Assembly (NCBI GenBank): GCA_040217155.1
Contig: JAVJNS010000036.1
Span: 62,001 to 126,000 of the forward strand
Source of the DNA: Pelagibius sp040217155
GTDB taxonomy: Bacteria > Pseudomonadota > Alphaproteobacteria > Kiloniellales > Kiloniellaceae
DNA: 64,000 bases
Direction: 5' to 3'
In this document: positions 43,550 to 52,074 of the stretch, piece by piece
Position numbering within the stretch: the stretch's first letter is position 1
Layout of the letters: each line of letters opens with the position of its first letter
Program-made: the position numbers and the translations under genes
The notes under the pieces: model-generated
What the model saw: the letters and a program-made list of their open reading frames with translations, nothing else
Databases searched by the model: none
What the model was told of the DNA's origin: nothing

Positions 43550-43843
43550 ATGGCAGCCTCCAGCGATAGCCTGCATGCGCCGCGTGAGCGGCTCAGCAAG
43601 GAAACCATTCACTTGCATCACGCCATCGTTTCTTTGATGGAAGAATTGGAGGCAGTCGACTGGTACCGGCAGCGTGCCGACGACTGCGACGACGAGGCGC
43701 TGACGGAAATTCTGCTTCACAACATGCGCGAGGAGATGGAGCACGCGGCCATGGTGCTGGAATGGATTCGCCGCAACAACAGCGATTTCGACGGACAGCT
43801 CCGCGAGTTTCTGTTCAAAGACGGTGACATCGGCGACCACTAG
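43550..43843 (+). CDS. Encapsulated-ferritin-like protein (EncFtn), no shell gene nearby
   Basis: This 97-residue, two-helix ferritin-like protein matches EncFtn: LSKETIHLHHAIVSLMEELEAVDWYRQR and EEMEHAAMVLEWIRRNN. The ferroxidase ligands E32, E62 and H65, the entry-site residues E31 and E34 and W38 fall at the same numbers that I recall for Rhodospirillum rubrum EncFtn. EncFtn forms a decamer that oxidises Fe(II) and normally works inside an encapsulin shell. Here the C-terminus stops at DGDIGDH without a cargo-loading tail, and no encapsulin gene is in the window. It may therefore act alone, use another tail, or be loaded into a shell encoded elsewhere. Confidence 0.92.
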   Translation: MAASSDSLHAPRERLSKETIHLHHAIVSLMEELEAVDWYRQRADDCDDEALTEILLHNMREEMEHAAMVLEWIRRNNSDFDGQLREFLFKDGDIGDH

Positions 43844-43852
43844 GAATGGCGA

Positions 43853-43882
43853 GCGGCCTGCCTGCCTCTCCTGGCAGGCCGC
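43853..43882. terminator. Bidirectional hairpin terminator
   Basis: GCGGCCTGCC (43853-43862) and GGCAGGCCGC (43873-43882) form a perfect 10-bp stem with a 10-base loop, 10 bases after the ferritin stop and 6 bases before the end of the convergent lipoprotein gene. There is no strong T-run on either side. Confidence 0.7.
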
Positions 43883-43888
43883 CGGCGC

Positions 43889-44029
43889 TCAGTCCCTCTG
43901 CTCTTCGCGCTCCCAGAACGGGCCGGAGCGTGGCGCGTCCGGATAGGCAGAGGAGTAGGAAGGCGGGCTGCAGGCGGCGATCACCTGGACGACTACCGCC
44001 AGGACCGCCAGACGGACAACATGCTTCAT
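43889..44029 (-). CDS. Small putative lipoprotein, 46 residues
   Basis: The ATG at 44029 lies 7 bases after AAAGGAAG. The product has a lipoprotein signal ending VIAAC and a mature part of about 27 residues rich in Ser, Pro and Tyr with a charged end (SGPFWEREEQRD). No family is recognised. It is convergent with the ferritin gene and shares its terminator. The size and context (near entericidin, nepR-ecfG) suggest another envelope stress lipoprotein. Confidence 0.7.
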   Translation of the reverse strand: MKHVVRLAVLAVVVQVIAACSPPSYSSAYPDAPRSGPFWEREEQRD

Positions 44030-44234
44030 GACGTCGCTTCCTTTCCGGTACCGAATCGGAACGTGGCCGGCATCGACCTTCGCTCAATCAGGAACTGGGC
44101 CGGGCAGATGCCGCGGCAAGTCACGTTTCTGAGAATTGCCCGTGGCTTTGAGAATTACTTGTGGTGTCGCCGCGGTTTCGCGCCGGCCGGCGCGGCGAGC
44201 GAGCGTCGACGCCGGCGACCTTCGGGAGCGAAGC

Positions 44235-44510
44235 TCAGCGCGCGCCGCGCGCGGTGGCGGGGCGGGAGCGGGGACGCAGTACCTTGGCGGAGGAATTCTC
44301 CGAGGACTGCCAGTTCAGATCGACGCCCTGTTCCTTTAAGTAGGATTCCGCGGCGGCCCTGGCCTCGGCGTGGGAATCGGCGAAGCCCTGGGCGTAGAAC
44401 CGCCCGTCCTTTTCATAAGACACCGTCCAGCGGAAGCCTTCGTTGCCCTTCTGGCTGCGCGGGCCCGGGTTGCCGCGCCAGGGTTCGATGAGAATATCGT
44501 GTTTTTTCAT
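44235..44510 (-). CDS. Small protein of unknown function
   Basis: This protein of about 91 residues starts MKKHDILIEPWRGNPGPRSQKG, then reads FRWTVSYEKDGRFYAQGFADSHAEARAAAESYLKEQG, which predicts a small beta-beta-beta-alpha unit, and ends in a basic, disordered tail. There is no signal or membrane segment. I start at 44510 rather than at 44534. No family is recognised. Confidence 0.65.
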   Translation of the reverse strand: MKKHDILIEPWRGNPGPRSQKGNEGFRWTVSYEKDGRFYAQGFADSHAEARAAAESYLKEQGVDLNWQSSENSSAKVLRPRSRPATARGAR

Positions 44511-44669
44511 GATGGTAACGGTTGTTTCTACCAATCTAGTTAAGCAACCAATGGCGGCTGCGGATACTACAGCAGGCCGATCCTAAGGCAAGCCGGGGGT
44601 CTTGTTGACTCGGTTTTCAGACCGGCACGCCGAACCTGCAAATTCTTGTGACCTATTTACGCCGCGAAC

Positions 44670-44918
44670 TCAATGGCGCAGGACCAGCAGGGCGCCCTCG
44701 ATCAATCTTACGACGTCGCTCAAACCTTCGGCTGCCGCCAAATCCCGCGCCAATTCCAGCTTGGCGATACCCTCGTCCGGCGTCGTCGCCGGACGCGAAA
44801 TGATCGCCGCATCCAACTGGCGGACCGTGGCCTTCGTCGAGCCCGGACCGAGGTGGTGGTGGTCGCGGAGCAGGCGGGCCCGAAAGATCGCGAGTTCATT
44901 CAAGGTGTGCATAGACAT
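44670..44918 (-). CDS. Small helical protein, unknown
   Basis: This protein of about 82 residues (MSMHTLNELAIFRARLLRD start) is predicted to be all helical, with a DEGIAKLELARDLAAAEGLSDVVRLIEGAL end that resembles a regulatory or hypothetical helical hairpin. GAGG lies 7-8 bases before the ATG at 44918. An upstream in-frame ATG at 44972 has no ribosome site. No family is recognised. Confidence 0.55.
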   Translation of the reverse strand: MSMHTLNELAIFRARLLRDHHHLGPGSTKATVRQLDAAIISRPATTPDEGIAKLELARDLAAAEGLSDVVRLIEGALLVLRH

Positions 44919-45017
44919 GATTAAACCTCGCACCTGGCTGGCCAGCTTGTGACAATTCGCGGCCACCTGCACACCGCGGCGCGCATCATACAGCAGGGGC
45001 GCGATTCTGTCGCGCCT

Positions 45018-46142
45018 TCAGTCGTCTTCGGCGAGAAACCGCTCTGCGCCGTCGCGCCGCCCGAGGGACTGGCGGTCGATGGCCACGCTCTTGATCAGCG
45101 CGTACACCTGGAGGCCGGGCCGCAGGCCCAGCGCGGTGCGCGACCGCGCGGTGATGCGGGACCAGATCGCGGCGCCGCCGGCATCGAGCTGGAGGTCGAT
45201 CTGCGGGCTTTTTTCCTCCCCTATTGCTTTAATAACGCAGGGGATAATATTGAGAATACTGATATTTTCCGGTGGGGCAAGGGCGATGGACACGTCGCGG
45301 GCGCGGATCCGCACGCGGAGCTGCTGGCCGAGAGGCAGGCCCAGGTGCGGCACCCGCAGGCGGCCGCCGGCGAAGCGCAACTCGGTGAGGCCGAAGGTGC
45401 GGTCCTGGCCCGCCACGGTGGTGGTCAGCACGGCGCCGGCTTCGTAGCGCCCGGTGAGGGGGCGCAGGTCGAGCCGGCTGGTCACCTCCTCGAGCGGGCC
45501 GACCGCCTCGATGCGGCCGTTGGACATCAGCACCAGGGTGTCGGCGAGGCGCACGATTTCCTGCATCGAATGGCTGACATAGACGATCGGCAGGTCCAAC
45601 TGGTCCTTCAATTGTTCGATGAAAGGCAGAATTTCTTCCTTGCGCGGCTGGTCGAGGGCCGCCAGCGGCTCGTCCATCAGCAGCAGGCGGGGGTTGGCGA
45701 GCAGGGCGCGCCCGAGGGCGACACGCTGTTTCTCGCCGCCGGAGAGGGCGCCGGGACGGCGCTCGAGCAGGTCTTCGATGCCGAGCAGCGCGACGACCTG
45801 GTCGAGCCCGACCGGCCGCTCGGCGGCGGGCGCCCGCTTGTAGCCGTAGGTCAGGTTGCGGCGCACCGAGAGGTGGGGGAACAGGCGGCCCTCCTGGAAG
45901 ACATAGCCGAGGCGGCGTTTTTCCGGTGGCAGGTTGATGCCGCGCTGTGAATCGAACAGCGTCTGGCCGCGCAGCAGGATGCGCCCGCGGGCCGGCTGCA
46001 GAAGCCCCGCCAGGGTGTTCACCAGCGACGTCTTGCCGGCGCCTGAGCGGCCAAAAATCGCCGTGATGCCCGCCGTTTCGCAGGAGAACCTGGCCTCAAG
46101 CGCGAAGGTGCCGAGCTGGCACGTGACGTCGAGTTCGAGCAT
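45018..46142 (-). CDS. modC: Molybdate ABC transporter, ATP-binding protein
   Basis: This 374-residue ABC ATPase has Walker A GRSGAGKTS (residues 31-39), signature LSGGEKQRVALGRAL, Walker B LLLMDEPLAALD, switch His in VYVSHSMQEIV and a C-terminal molybdate-type TOBE/MOP domain (ISILNIIPCVIKAIGEE, DAGGAAIWSRITARS), which distinguishes ModC from other ATPases. It powers molybdate uptake for molybdoenzymes. It lies 12 bases after modB, the last gene of modABC on the minus strand. Confidence 0.95.
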   Translation of the reverse strand: MLELDVTCQLGTFALEARFSCETAGITAIFGRSGAGKTSLVNTLAGLLQPARGRILLRGQTLFDSQRGINLPPEKRRLGYVFQEGRLFPHLSVRRNLTYGYKRAPAAERPVGLDQVVALLGIEDLLERRPGALSGGEKQRVALGRALLANPRLLLMDEPLAALDQPRKEEILPFIEQLKDQLDLPIVYVSHSMQEIVRLADTLVLMSNGRIEAVGPLEEVTSRLDLRPLTGRYEAGAVLTTTVAGQDRTFGLTELRFAGGRLRVPHLGLPLGQQLRVRIRARDVSIALAPPENISILNIIPCVIKAIGEEKSPQIDLQLDAGGAAIWSRITARSRTALGLRPGLQVYALIKSVAIDRQSLGRRDGAERFLAEDD

Positions 46143-46154
46143 CGCCGCCGCGCC

Positions 46155-46847
46155 TCAGTCGCTGATCCGGGCGCGCAGGCGCCGGGCGATGGCTTCGGAG
46201 GCGCCGAGGGCGGCGAGCGACAGCAGGACGGAGAGAACGACGAGGCGCAGCGCCCCGGCTTCGCCGCTGGGCGACTGGATCAGGCTGTAGAGAGCGAGGG
46301 GCAGGGTGCGGGTCTCCTGAGGGATATTGGAGACGAAGGTGATGGTGGCGCCGAATTCGCCGAGGCTGCGGGCGAAGGCCAGCACCGCGCCGGCCAGGAT
46401 GCCGGGCATGATCAGCGGCAGGGTGATGGTGACGAAGACGTTGGCGCGGGAGGCGCCGAGGGTCCGCGCCGCGGTCTCGAGCTTGCGGTCCACGGTCTCG
46501 ATGGAGAGGCGCATGGCCCGCACCATCAAGGGAAAGGCCATGACCGCCGCGGCCAGCGCGGCGCCCTCCCAGGTGAACGCCAGGCTGACGCCGAAGCTGG
46601 CGTACAGCCACGCGCCGAGCGCGCCCTGGCGCCCGAAGAGGATCAGCAGCATATAGCCGACCACCACCGGCGGCAGCACCAGCGGCAGGTGGACCACGAC
46701 GTTCAGCACGGTCTTGCCGAAGAAGTCGTAGCGCGCCAGCAGCCAGGCCACGGCCAGCCCGAAGGGCAGGCTGACGGCGACGCTCCACAGCGCGACGCGC
46801 AGGCTGAGGCCGAGCGCTTCCGTCTCCAGCGGTGTCAGTTCGAGCAT
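46155..46847 (-). CDS. modB: Molybdate ABC transporter, permease
   Basis: This protein of about 230 residues starts MLELTPLETEALGLSLRVAL and has five or six transmembrane helices and an EAA loop (ETAARTLGASRANVFVTITLPLIMPG), followed by ARSLGEFGATITFVSNIPQETRTLPLALYSLIQ, a motif typical of ModB/CysW-type permeases. AGGAAA precedes the ATG at 46847. A longer minus-strand open frame through this area (to 47945) is a shadow of modA and hisI. Confidence 0.94.
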   Translation of the reverse strand: MLELTPLETEALGLSLRVALWSVAVSLPFGLAVAWLLARYDFFGKTVLNVVVHLPLVLPPVVVGYMLLILFGRQGALGAWLYASFGVSLAFTWEGAALAAAVMAFPLMVRAMRLSIETVDRKLETAARTLGASRANVFVTITLPLIMPGILAGAVLAFARSLGEFGATITFVSNIPQETRTLPLALYSLIQSPSGEAGALRLVVLSVLLSLAALGASEAIARRLRARISD

Positions 46848-46897
46848 CGCGTTTCCTGTCGCATGCCACGGCGGGCATCGTAAAGACGACCTGTCGT

Positions 46898-47704
46898 TTA
46901 GCTGCCCGGAGCGGGGCGCGTAAAGCCATGTTTGGCGAAGATGGCGGTGGCCGCATCGCTTCGCAGAAAGTCGTAGACCGCGCGCACCGCCGGACGATCG
47001 TGGCCGGCGACGATGGCGAGCGGATAGGCGATCTCCGGCGCCGCCCGGGCGGGGAAGGCGTCGACAACGCGCACCCGCGACGCGATGGCGGCATCGGTCT
47101 CGTAGACGATTCCGGCGGCGGCTTCGCCGCGGTCGACCAGGGCCAGGGCGGCGCGCACGTTGCCGGCCTGGGCCAGCTTGTCCACCACCTGGTCCCAGAG
47201 GCCCAGCGTCTGCAGGGCCTGCCGGGCATAGGTCCCAGCGGGCACGTGGTTGGGATCGCCGATGGCGAGGCGGCCGTCGCCGAGCAGGGCCGCGAGATCG
47301 ATCTCCTCGGACAGCCGCAGTTGCAGCGGCGAAGCCGCCGGAGCGACCAGCACCAGGCGGTTGGACAGGAGGGCGACACGGCTCTCTGCAACGATCACCC
47401 GCTGCCCGGCCAGGAGATCCATCCATTCCGCGTTGGCCGAAAGATAGAGATCGGCCGGCGCCCCCTGGGCGATCTGACGGGCCAGGGTGGAGGAGGCGGC
47501 GACCACCGGGCGGATCGACCGGCCGGTTGCCGCGGCGTAGGCCTCGGCGATTTCGGTCAGCGCGTCGGTGGTGCTGGCCGCGGCGAAGATCGTGACGGCC
47601 TCCTCGCCGTTGCCGGCGCTGTCCCCGGCGCTGGTTGGCGCCGCGACGGTGAGGGCCAGCAGCGCGGCGGCCAGCAATGCCACACGGCGCGGCTTTGCGA
47701 TCAT
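46898..47704 (-). CDS. modA: Molybdate ABC transporter, periplasmic binding protein
   Basis: This 268-residue protein has a signal peptide (VALLAAALLALTVAAPTSA) and the ModA start VTIFAAASTTDALTEIAEAY, with STLARQIAQGAPADLYLSANAEWMD (oxyanion-binding Ser/Ser/Ala region), AIGDPNHVPAGTYARQAL and a terminal RSDAATAIFAKHGF. It binds molybdate or tungstate for delivery to ModBC. It starts 3 bases after the hisI stop. Confidence 0.94.
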   Translation of the reverse strand: MIAKPRRVALLAAALLALTVAAPTSAGDSAGNGEEAVTIFAAASTTDALTEIAEAYAAATGRSIRPVVAASSTLARQIAQGAPADLYLSANAEWMDLLAGQRVIVAESRVALLSNRLVLVAPAASPLQLRLSEEIDLAALLGDGRLAIGDPNHVPAGTYARQALQTLGLWDQVVDKLAQAGNVRAALALVDRGEAAAGIVYETDAAIASRVRVVDAFPARAAPEIAYPLAIVAGHDRPAVRAVYDFLRSDAATAIFAKHGFTRPAPGS

Positions 47705-47707
47705 GCT

Positions 47708-48106
47708 CTAGCTTCCGTAGAGGTCGCCGGGGTCGACGGTGACCGGCAAGACGTCGCGCAGGCTGCCGTCTGCGGCCACGGCGCGATAGAAACAGGCTCT
47801 CCGGCCGGTGTGGCAGGCGACGCCCTTCTGGTCGACGCGCAGCAGGATGGTGTCGCCGTCGCAGTCGACCCGCAGCTCCACCAGTCTTTGGGTCTGGCCC
47901 GAGGTCTCGCCCTTGCGCCACAGCTTGCCGCGCGAGCGCGACCAATAGCAGACCTGCCCGCTGGCCAGGGTTTCGGACAGGGCGGCGCGGTTCATCCAGG
48001 CGACCATCAGCACCTCGCCGCTGTCGTGCTGCTGGGCGACGGCGCAGACGAGACCCTGGCCGTCGAAGCTGACGGCCTGTTCCAATTCCAAGGGCAGCTC
48101 ACTCAT
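47708..48106 (-). CDS. hisI: Phosphoribosyl-AMP cyclohydrolase
   Basis: This 132-residue monofunctional HisI catalyses the third step of histidine synthesis. Signature blocks: VAWMNRAALSETLASGQVCYWSRSRGKLWRKGETSGQTQ, metal-binding VDCDGDTILLRVDQKGVACHTG and RRACFYR. There is no HisE domain. It lies between metC (42-base gap) and modA (3-base gap), away from other his genes, so the minus-strand run metC-hisI-modABC may be one transcript. Confidence 0.96.
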   Translation of the reverse strand: MSELPLELEQAVSFDGQGLVCAVAQQHDSGEVLMVAWMNRAALSETLASGQVCYWSRSRGKLWRKGETSGQTQRLVELRVDCDGDTILLRVDQKGVACHTGRRACFYRAVAADGSLRDVLPVTVDPGDLYGS

Positions 48107-48148
48107 CGTCGGGTTCCGTCGTGATGGCGGGGTCTTCGCGCACCCGTC

Positions 48149-49363
48149 TTAACCGCTGCGGGCGCTTTGTCCATGATCAAATGCGCCAAGCCGCGCAAAG
48201 CCGGCCTCCAGGTCGGCGATGAGGTCGTCGCCGTGCTCGAGGCCGGCGAAGATGCGCAGCGTCGGGCCGTCGGGCCGCCAGCGGGTCGCGCTGCGCGAAC
48301 TGTCGGGGTCGGTCAGCAGGATAAGACTTTCGAAACCGCCCCAACTGGCGCCGATGCCATAGAGCTCAAGACCGTCGATCATCGCCAGCACCGCGTCGCG
48401 CGGGCAGGGTTTCAGGGTCAGACCGAAGAGCCCGGAGGCGCCGGTGAAGTCGCGCCGCCACAGGGCATGCCCGGGATCGCCGGGCAGCGCCGGATAGAGC
48501 AGGCGGTCGACTTCCGGGCGCTGGCCGAGCCATTCGGTCAGGCGCAGGGCATTGGCCTGGTGCCGGTCGAGGCGCACCGCCAGACTGCGCATGCCACGCA
48601 GGCCGAGATAGACGTCGTCGGGCGCGGCCGAGCAGCCGAGATACTGGCTGGTGCGGCGCAGGAGCTCATAGTGCGCCGCGTGGCAGGTCAACACGCCCAG
48701 CAAGGCGTCGGAATGGCCGACCAGATACTTGGTGGCGGCGTGCAGGACGATGTCGGCGCCGAGGTCGAGCGGCCGGCAAAACAGCGGCGTCGCCCAGGTG
48801 TTGTCGATGACCGTCGTCACGCCGGCAGCCTTCGCGGCGGCGGCAATGGCCGGGACGTCTTGCACCTCGAAGGTGAGCGATCCCGGCGATTCCATGTAGA
48901 TCAGAACGGTATTGTCGCGGATCAGCTCGGCGATCCCGGCCCCGAGGAGGGGATCGTAGAATGTCGTCTCGACGCCGAGGCGCTGCATCAGGCTCTCGCA
49001 GACTTTGCGAGCCGGGTAGTAGATCGTGTCCGGAATCAGGAAGTGCTTGCCGGCTTCGGCGAAGCTCATCAGCGCCACGGTGACGGCCTGCAGGCCGGAG
49101 GAGACGGCTACCGCGCCATAGCCGCCCTCCAGGGCGGCGACGGTTTCCTCGAAGGCGAAGGTGGTGGGCGTCCCACTGCGGCCATAGGAACTCGATCCTT
49201 TTTCAAGCTTGCGCTGCTGGACGTCTTCAAAGGCTTCCATGGTCTCCTGCAGCAGGGTGGAGGCGTGGTAGACCGGCGTGTTGACGGTGCCGAAATGGCG
49301 GGCCGGATCGCGACCCAGATGGGACAGCAGCGTTTCCGGGTGGCGCGCGGCGATTTTCTTCAT
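48149..49363 (-). CDS. metC: Cystathionine beta-lyase
   Basis: This 404-residue PLP enzyme of the Cys/Met metabolism family cleaves cystathionine to homocysteine. The PLP Lys is in HAATKYLVGHSD, the phosphate-binding region in SSYGRSGTPTTFAFEETVAALEGG, and YMESPGSLTFEVQDVP with TVIDNTWATPLF are typical; the YGRSGTPT form with TLLQ...QRKLEKGSS is closest to MetC. GASWGGFESLI is the substrate carboxylate loop. It is first in the minus-strand run with hisI. Confidence 0.92.
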   Translation of the reverse strand: MKKIAARHPETLLSHLGRDPARHFGTVNTPVYHASTLLQETMEAFEDVQQRKLEKGSSSYGRSGTPTTFAFEETVAALEGGYGAVAVSSGLQAVTVALMSFAEAGKHFLIPDTIYYPARKVCESLMQRLGVETTFYDPLLGAGIAELIRDNTVLIYMESPGSLTFEVQDVPAIAAAAKAAGVTTVIDNTWATPLFCRPLDLGADIVLHAATKYLVGHSDALLGVLTCHAAHYELLRRTSQYLGCSAAPDDVYLGLRGMRSLAVRLDRHQANALRLTEWLGQRPEVDRLLYPALPGDPGHALWRRDFTGASGLFGLTLKPCPRDAVLAMIDGLELYGIGASWGGFESLILLTDPDSSRSATRWRPDGPTLRIFAGLEHGDDLIADLEAGFARLGAFDHGQSARSG

Positions 49364-49730
49364 ATGAATCCGGGATCCAATTGCTAAAGCCTACGTCGGG
49401 TCCATTTTGTCCCTGTTCGGCAAGGTTCATTGATACAGGGTGATTAGCCAAGCCCAAACCGGCTGACAGAATCTATCGTATTGCCGGGCCGGCAAGCTAG
49501 TCACCGTCGGCAATCTCGGTGGGGGCGGGATGCCAGCTTTGTGACCTTTTTTTGTCATTCACCCGCCAGCAAGCTGTTGCCTTTCCACAAATACTGAGAC
49601 ATGGTTCGCGGGTGTGGCGCGAAAGTTCCCGTCGGCAAGCCTGTGGCCAAAGCGTTGTCGCAGGCCGTCATAGCCGGGAGCCGTTGCCACTTTGAAACAA
49701 GAAACTATGAACAGCAGGGAAGGCTTATCC
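49364..49730. other. Divergent intergenic region between metC and aapJ
   Basis: No gene is supported in these 367 bases. The region holds the two divergent promoters, with an A/T-rich patch around 49545-49560 (TTTTTTTGTCA). An AGGGAAGG ribosome site lies 7 bases before the aapJ start. I see no confident operator. Confidence 0.5.
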
Positions 49731-50750
49731 ATGTCTAAATTGAAGGTTTTGCTCGCGGCGGGCGCACTGACGGCAGTTGGCGCCACCGGGGCTGCAGCCG
49801 GCACCTTGGACGACGTTCGCGCGAAGGGCTTTTTGCAGTGCGGCGTCTCCACCGGTGTTCCCGGTTTCTCGTTCACCGATGACTCTGGCAATTGGCAGGG
49901 CTTCGATCCTTCGGTCTGCCAGGCGGTCGCCGCGGCCGTATTCGGCGACTCCAAGAAGGTCAAGTATACGCCGACCACCGGCAAGACCCGCTTCACCGCG
50001 CTGGCTTCCGGCGAAATCGACATGCTGGCCCGCAACACGACGTGGACGTTCAGCCGCGATGTCGATCTCGGCTTCACCTTCGTCGGCGTCAACTACTACG
50101 ACGGCCAGGGCTTCATGGTTCCCAAAGCGCTCGGCGTGACCAGCGCCAAGCAGCTCAATGGCGCGTCGGTCTGCATTCAGACCGGCACCACGACCGAGCT
50201 GAACCTGGCCGACTATTTCCGGCTCAACAACATGGATTACGAGCCGGTGCCGATCGAGACCAACGAAGAGGCGCGCACCAACTATCTGGCCGGCCGCTGC
50301 GACGTCTACACGACGGACGCCTCGGGTCTCGCCGCCACCCGTGCCGCCTTCGACAAACCGGCCGACCACATCGTGCTGCCGGAGATTATCTCGAAGGAGC
50401 CTTTGGGGCCGCTCGTGCGCCAAGGCGATGACCAGTGGGGCGACGTTGTCCGCTGGACCTTGAACGCCATGATCAACGCCGAAGAGTACGGTGTCAGCTC
50501 CGGCAACGTCGATGAGATGGCCAAGGGCAGCGACAACCCGGAGATCAACCGTCTGCTGGGCACCGAGGGCGACCTTGGCGGCATGCTGGGCCTCGACTCC
50601 AAGTGGGCCTACAACGTCGTCAAAGAGGTCGGGAACTACGGTGAGGTCTTCGAGAAGTACATCGGCTCGAAAACCCCGATCGGCCTCGAGCGCGGCGTCA
50701 ATGCGCAGTACAAGAACGGTGGTTTGATCTACGCACCTCCGATGCGCTAA
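49731..50750 (+). CDS. aapJ: General L-amino acid ABC transporter, binding protein
   Basis: This 339-residue periplasmic binding protein has a signal peptide (LLAAGALTAVGATGAAA) and the AapJ pattern TLDDVRAKGFLQCGVSTGVPGFSFTD, NWQGFDPSVCQAVAAAVFGD, RFTALASGEIDMLARNTTWTFSRD, CIQTGTTTELNLADYF and a C-terminal YGEVFEKYIGSKTPIGLERG. It scavenges a wide range of L-amino acids in alphaproteobacteria. It is first in the aapJQMP operon; a stable hairpin follows at 50780. Confidence 0.95.
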   Translation: MSKLKVLLAAGALTAVGATGAAAGTLDDVRAKGFLQCGVSTGVPGFSFTDDSGNWQGFDPSVCQAVAAAVFGDSKKVKYTPTTGKTRFTALASGEIDMLARNTTWTFSRDVDLGFTFVGVNYYDGQGFMVPKALGVTSAKQLNGASVCIQTGTTTELNLADYFRLNNMDYEPVPIETNEEARTNYLAGRCDVYTTDASGLAATRAAFDKPADHIVLPEIISKEPLGPLVRQGDDQWGDVVRWTLNAMINAEEYGVSSGNVDEMAKGSDNPEINRLLGTEGDLGGMLGLDSKWAYNVVKEVGNYGEVFEKYIGSKTPIGLERGVNAQYKNGGLIYAPPMR

Positions 50751-50779
50751 GCAGCGAAGATCGAGGTTATCGATATAGA

Positions 50780-50816
50780 TTGGGGTACGTCGGTCCAGCG
50801 CACCGGCGTACCCCAA
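50780..50816 (+). terminator. Attenuating/stabilising hairpin between aapJ and aapQ
   Basis: TTGGGGTACG (50780-50789) pairs with CGTACCCCAA (50807-50816), with a possible GGT/ACC extension in the loop, followed shortly by GTTTTT. Placed between binding-protein and permease genes, it would let aapJ mRNA exceed aapQMP mRNA through partial termination or protection from 3' decay. Confidence 0.75.
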
Positions 50817-50868
50817 ATCTGTTTTTCGCCAGCTCCTCTCTCCCGGGTCGTCGCAGCGGGGTGACGCT

Positions 50869-52059
50869 ATGGCCGCAATCGAACAGGATTCCGATAGCTT
50901 CCGACTAGGCATGCTGTGGTCGGACAAGCGCTATCGCGCGGTGGTTACACAGATACTGGTGGTCGCCGGTGTCTTTCTTTTCCTCTCCTATCTGGCGCTC
51001 AACGCGGTGCAGAATCTCGAGGCCCTGGGCAAGACCTTCGGTTTCGATTTCCTTTGGGCGCCGTCCAGCTACGACATCAACCAGACACTGATCCCCTACA
51101 ATTCGCGCGACACGCATTTCCGCGCTGCGGTTGTCGGGATGTTGAACACCGTGCTGGTGGCGGTTGCCGGGTGCATCTTCGCGACCCTGCTCGGTTTCGT
51201 TCTGGGCGTGCTGCGCCTGTCGTCCAATTTCCTGGTCAACCGTCTCGTCTATTGTTACGTCGAGATCACGCGCAACGTGCCGGTGCTGCTGCAGATCCTG
51301 CTGTGGTACGGCATTATCGTCACCTCGCTGGACATACCTCGGAATGCCTACAATCCGACGGAAGGCGTCTTCCTCAGCAACCGTGGCTTCTACTTGCCGC
51401 GGCCGGTTTTCGAGGATGGCTTCTCGATCGTTGTGATCGCGTTCCTGGTTGCTGTCGTCGGTGCTGTGGTGTTCGGGCGCTGGGCGAAGAAGAATCAGGA
51501 AACGACGGGCCAGATTCTTCCGGTTCTTTCCATAAAAATTGCGACGATCCTGGGGCTTCCCCTGATCGCCTTTTTTCTTGCCGGCATGCCGGCCTCGCTG
51601 GAATTGCCGGAACTGAAGGGATTCAATTTTCAGGGCGGCATGGTGCTGAAGCCGGAATTCAGCGCCTTGTGGTTTGCGCTCTCGATCTACACCGCCGCCT
51701 TCATTGCCGAGATTGTCCGCGCCGGCATCCAGTCGGTCAGCCACGGACAGACCGAAGCGTCCTTTGCCCTTGGCGTCAAGCCCAGCTGGACCATGCGGCT
51801 GATCATCATTCCTCAGGCGCTGCGCGTCATCGTGCCGCCGCTGACCAGTCAGTATCTCAACCTGACCAAGAACTCCTCTCTGGCCATCGCCATCGGCTAT
51901 ATGGACATCACCGCGACATTGGGCGGTATCACGCTGAACCAGACGGGTAAGGAGATGGAGAGCATGATGATCCTGCTGGCGATCTATCTCACGATCTCGC
52001 TGCTCATCTCGGCCTTCATGAACTGGTACAACCGGCGCATCGCGCTGGTGGAACGCTGA
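50869..52059 (+). CDS. aapQ: General L-amino acid ABC transporter, permease
   Basis: This 396-residue inner-membrane permease has around eight helices. The HisM-type permease core is interrupted by a long periplasmic insertion, as in AapQ. The core includes LLGFVLGVLRLSSNFLVNRLVYCYVEITRNVPVLLQIL and the EAA loop HGQTEASFALGVKPSWTMRLIIIPQALRVIVPPLTSQYLNLTKNSSLA. It pairs with AapM, whose gene starts 15 bases downstream. Confidence 0.95.
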   Translation: MAAIEQDSDSFRLGMLWSDKRYRAVVTQILVVAGVFLFLSYLALNAVQNLEALGKTFGFDFLWAPSSYDINQTLIPYNSRDTHFRAAVVGMLNTVLVAVAGCIFATLLGFVLGVLRLSSNFLVNRLVYCYVEITRNVPVLLQILLWYGIIVTSLDIPRNAYNPTEGVFLSNRGFYLPRPVFEDGFSIVVIAFLVAVVGAVVFGRWAKKNQETTGQILPVLSIKIATILGLPLIAFFLAGMPASLELPELKGFNFQGGMVLKPEFSALWFALSIYTAAFIAEIVRAGIQSVSHGQTEASFALGVKPSWTMRLIIIPQALRVIVPPLTSQYLNLTKNSSLAIAIGYMDITATLGGITLNQTGKEMESMMILLAIYLTISLLISAFMNWYNRRIALVER

Positions 52060-52074
52060 GGGGGGGGACGCAAC

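Noticed and set aside
46155..47945. A minus-strand open frame of 596 codons reaching beyond modB
   Set aside because: Only the part from 46847 downstream is modB; the upstream part reads modA and hisI in the wrong frame.
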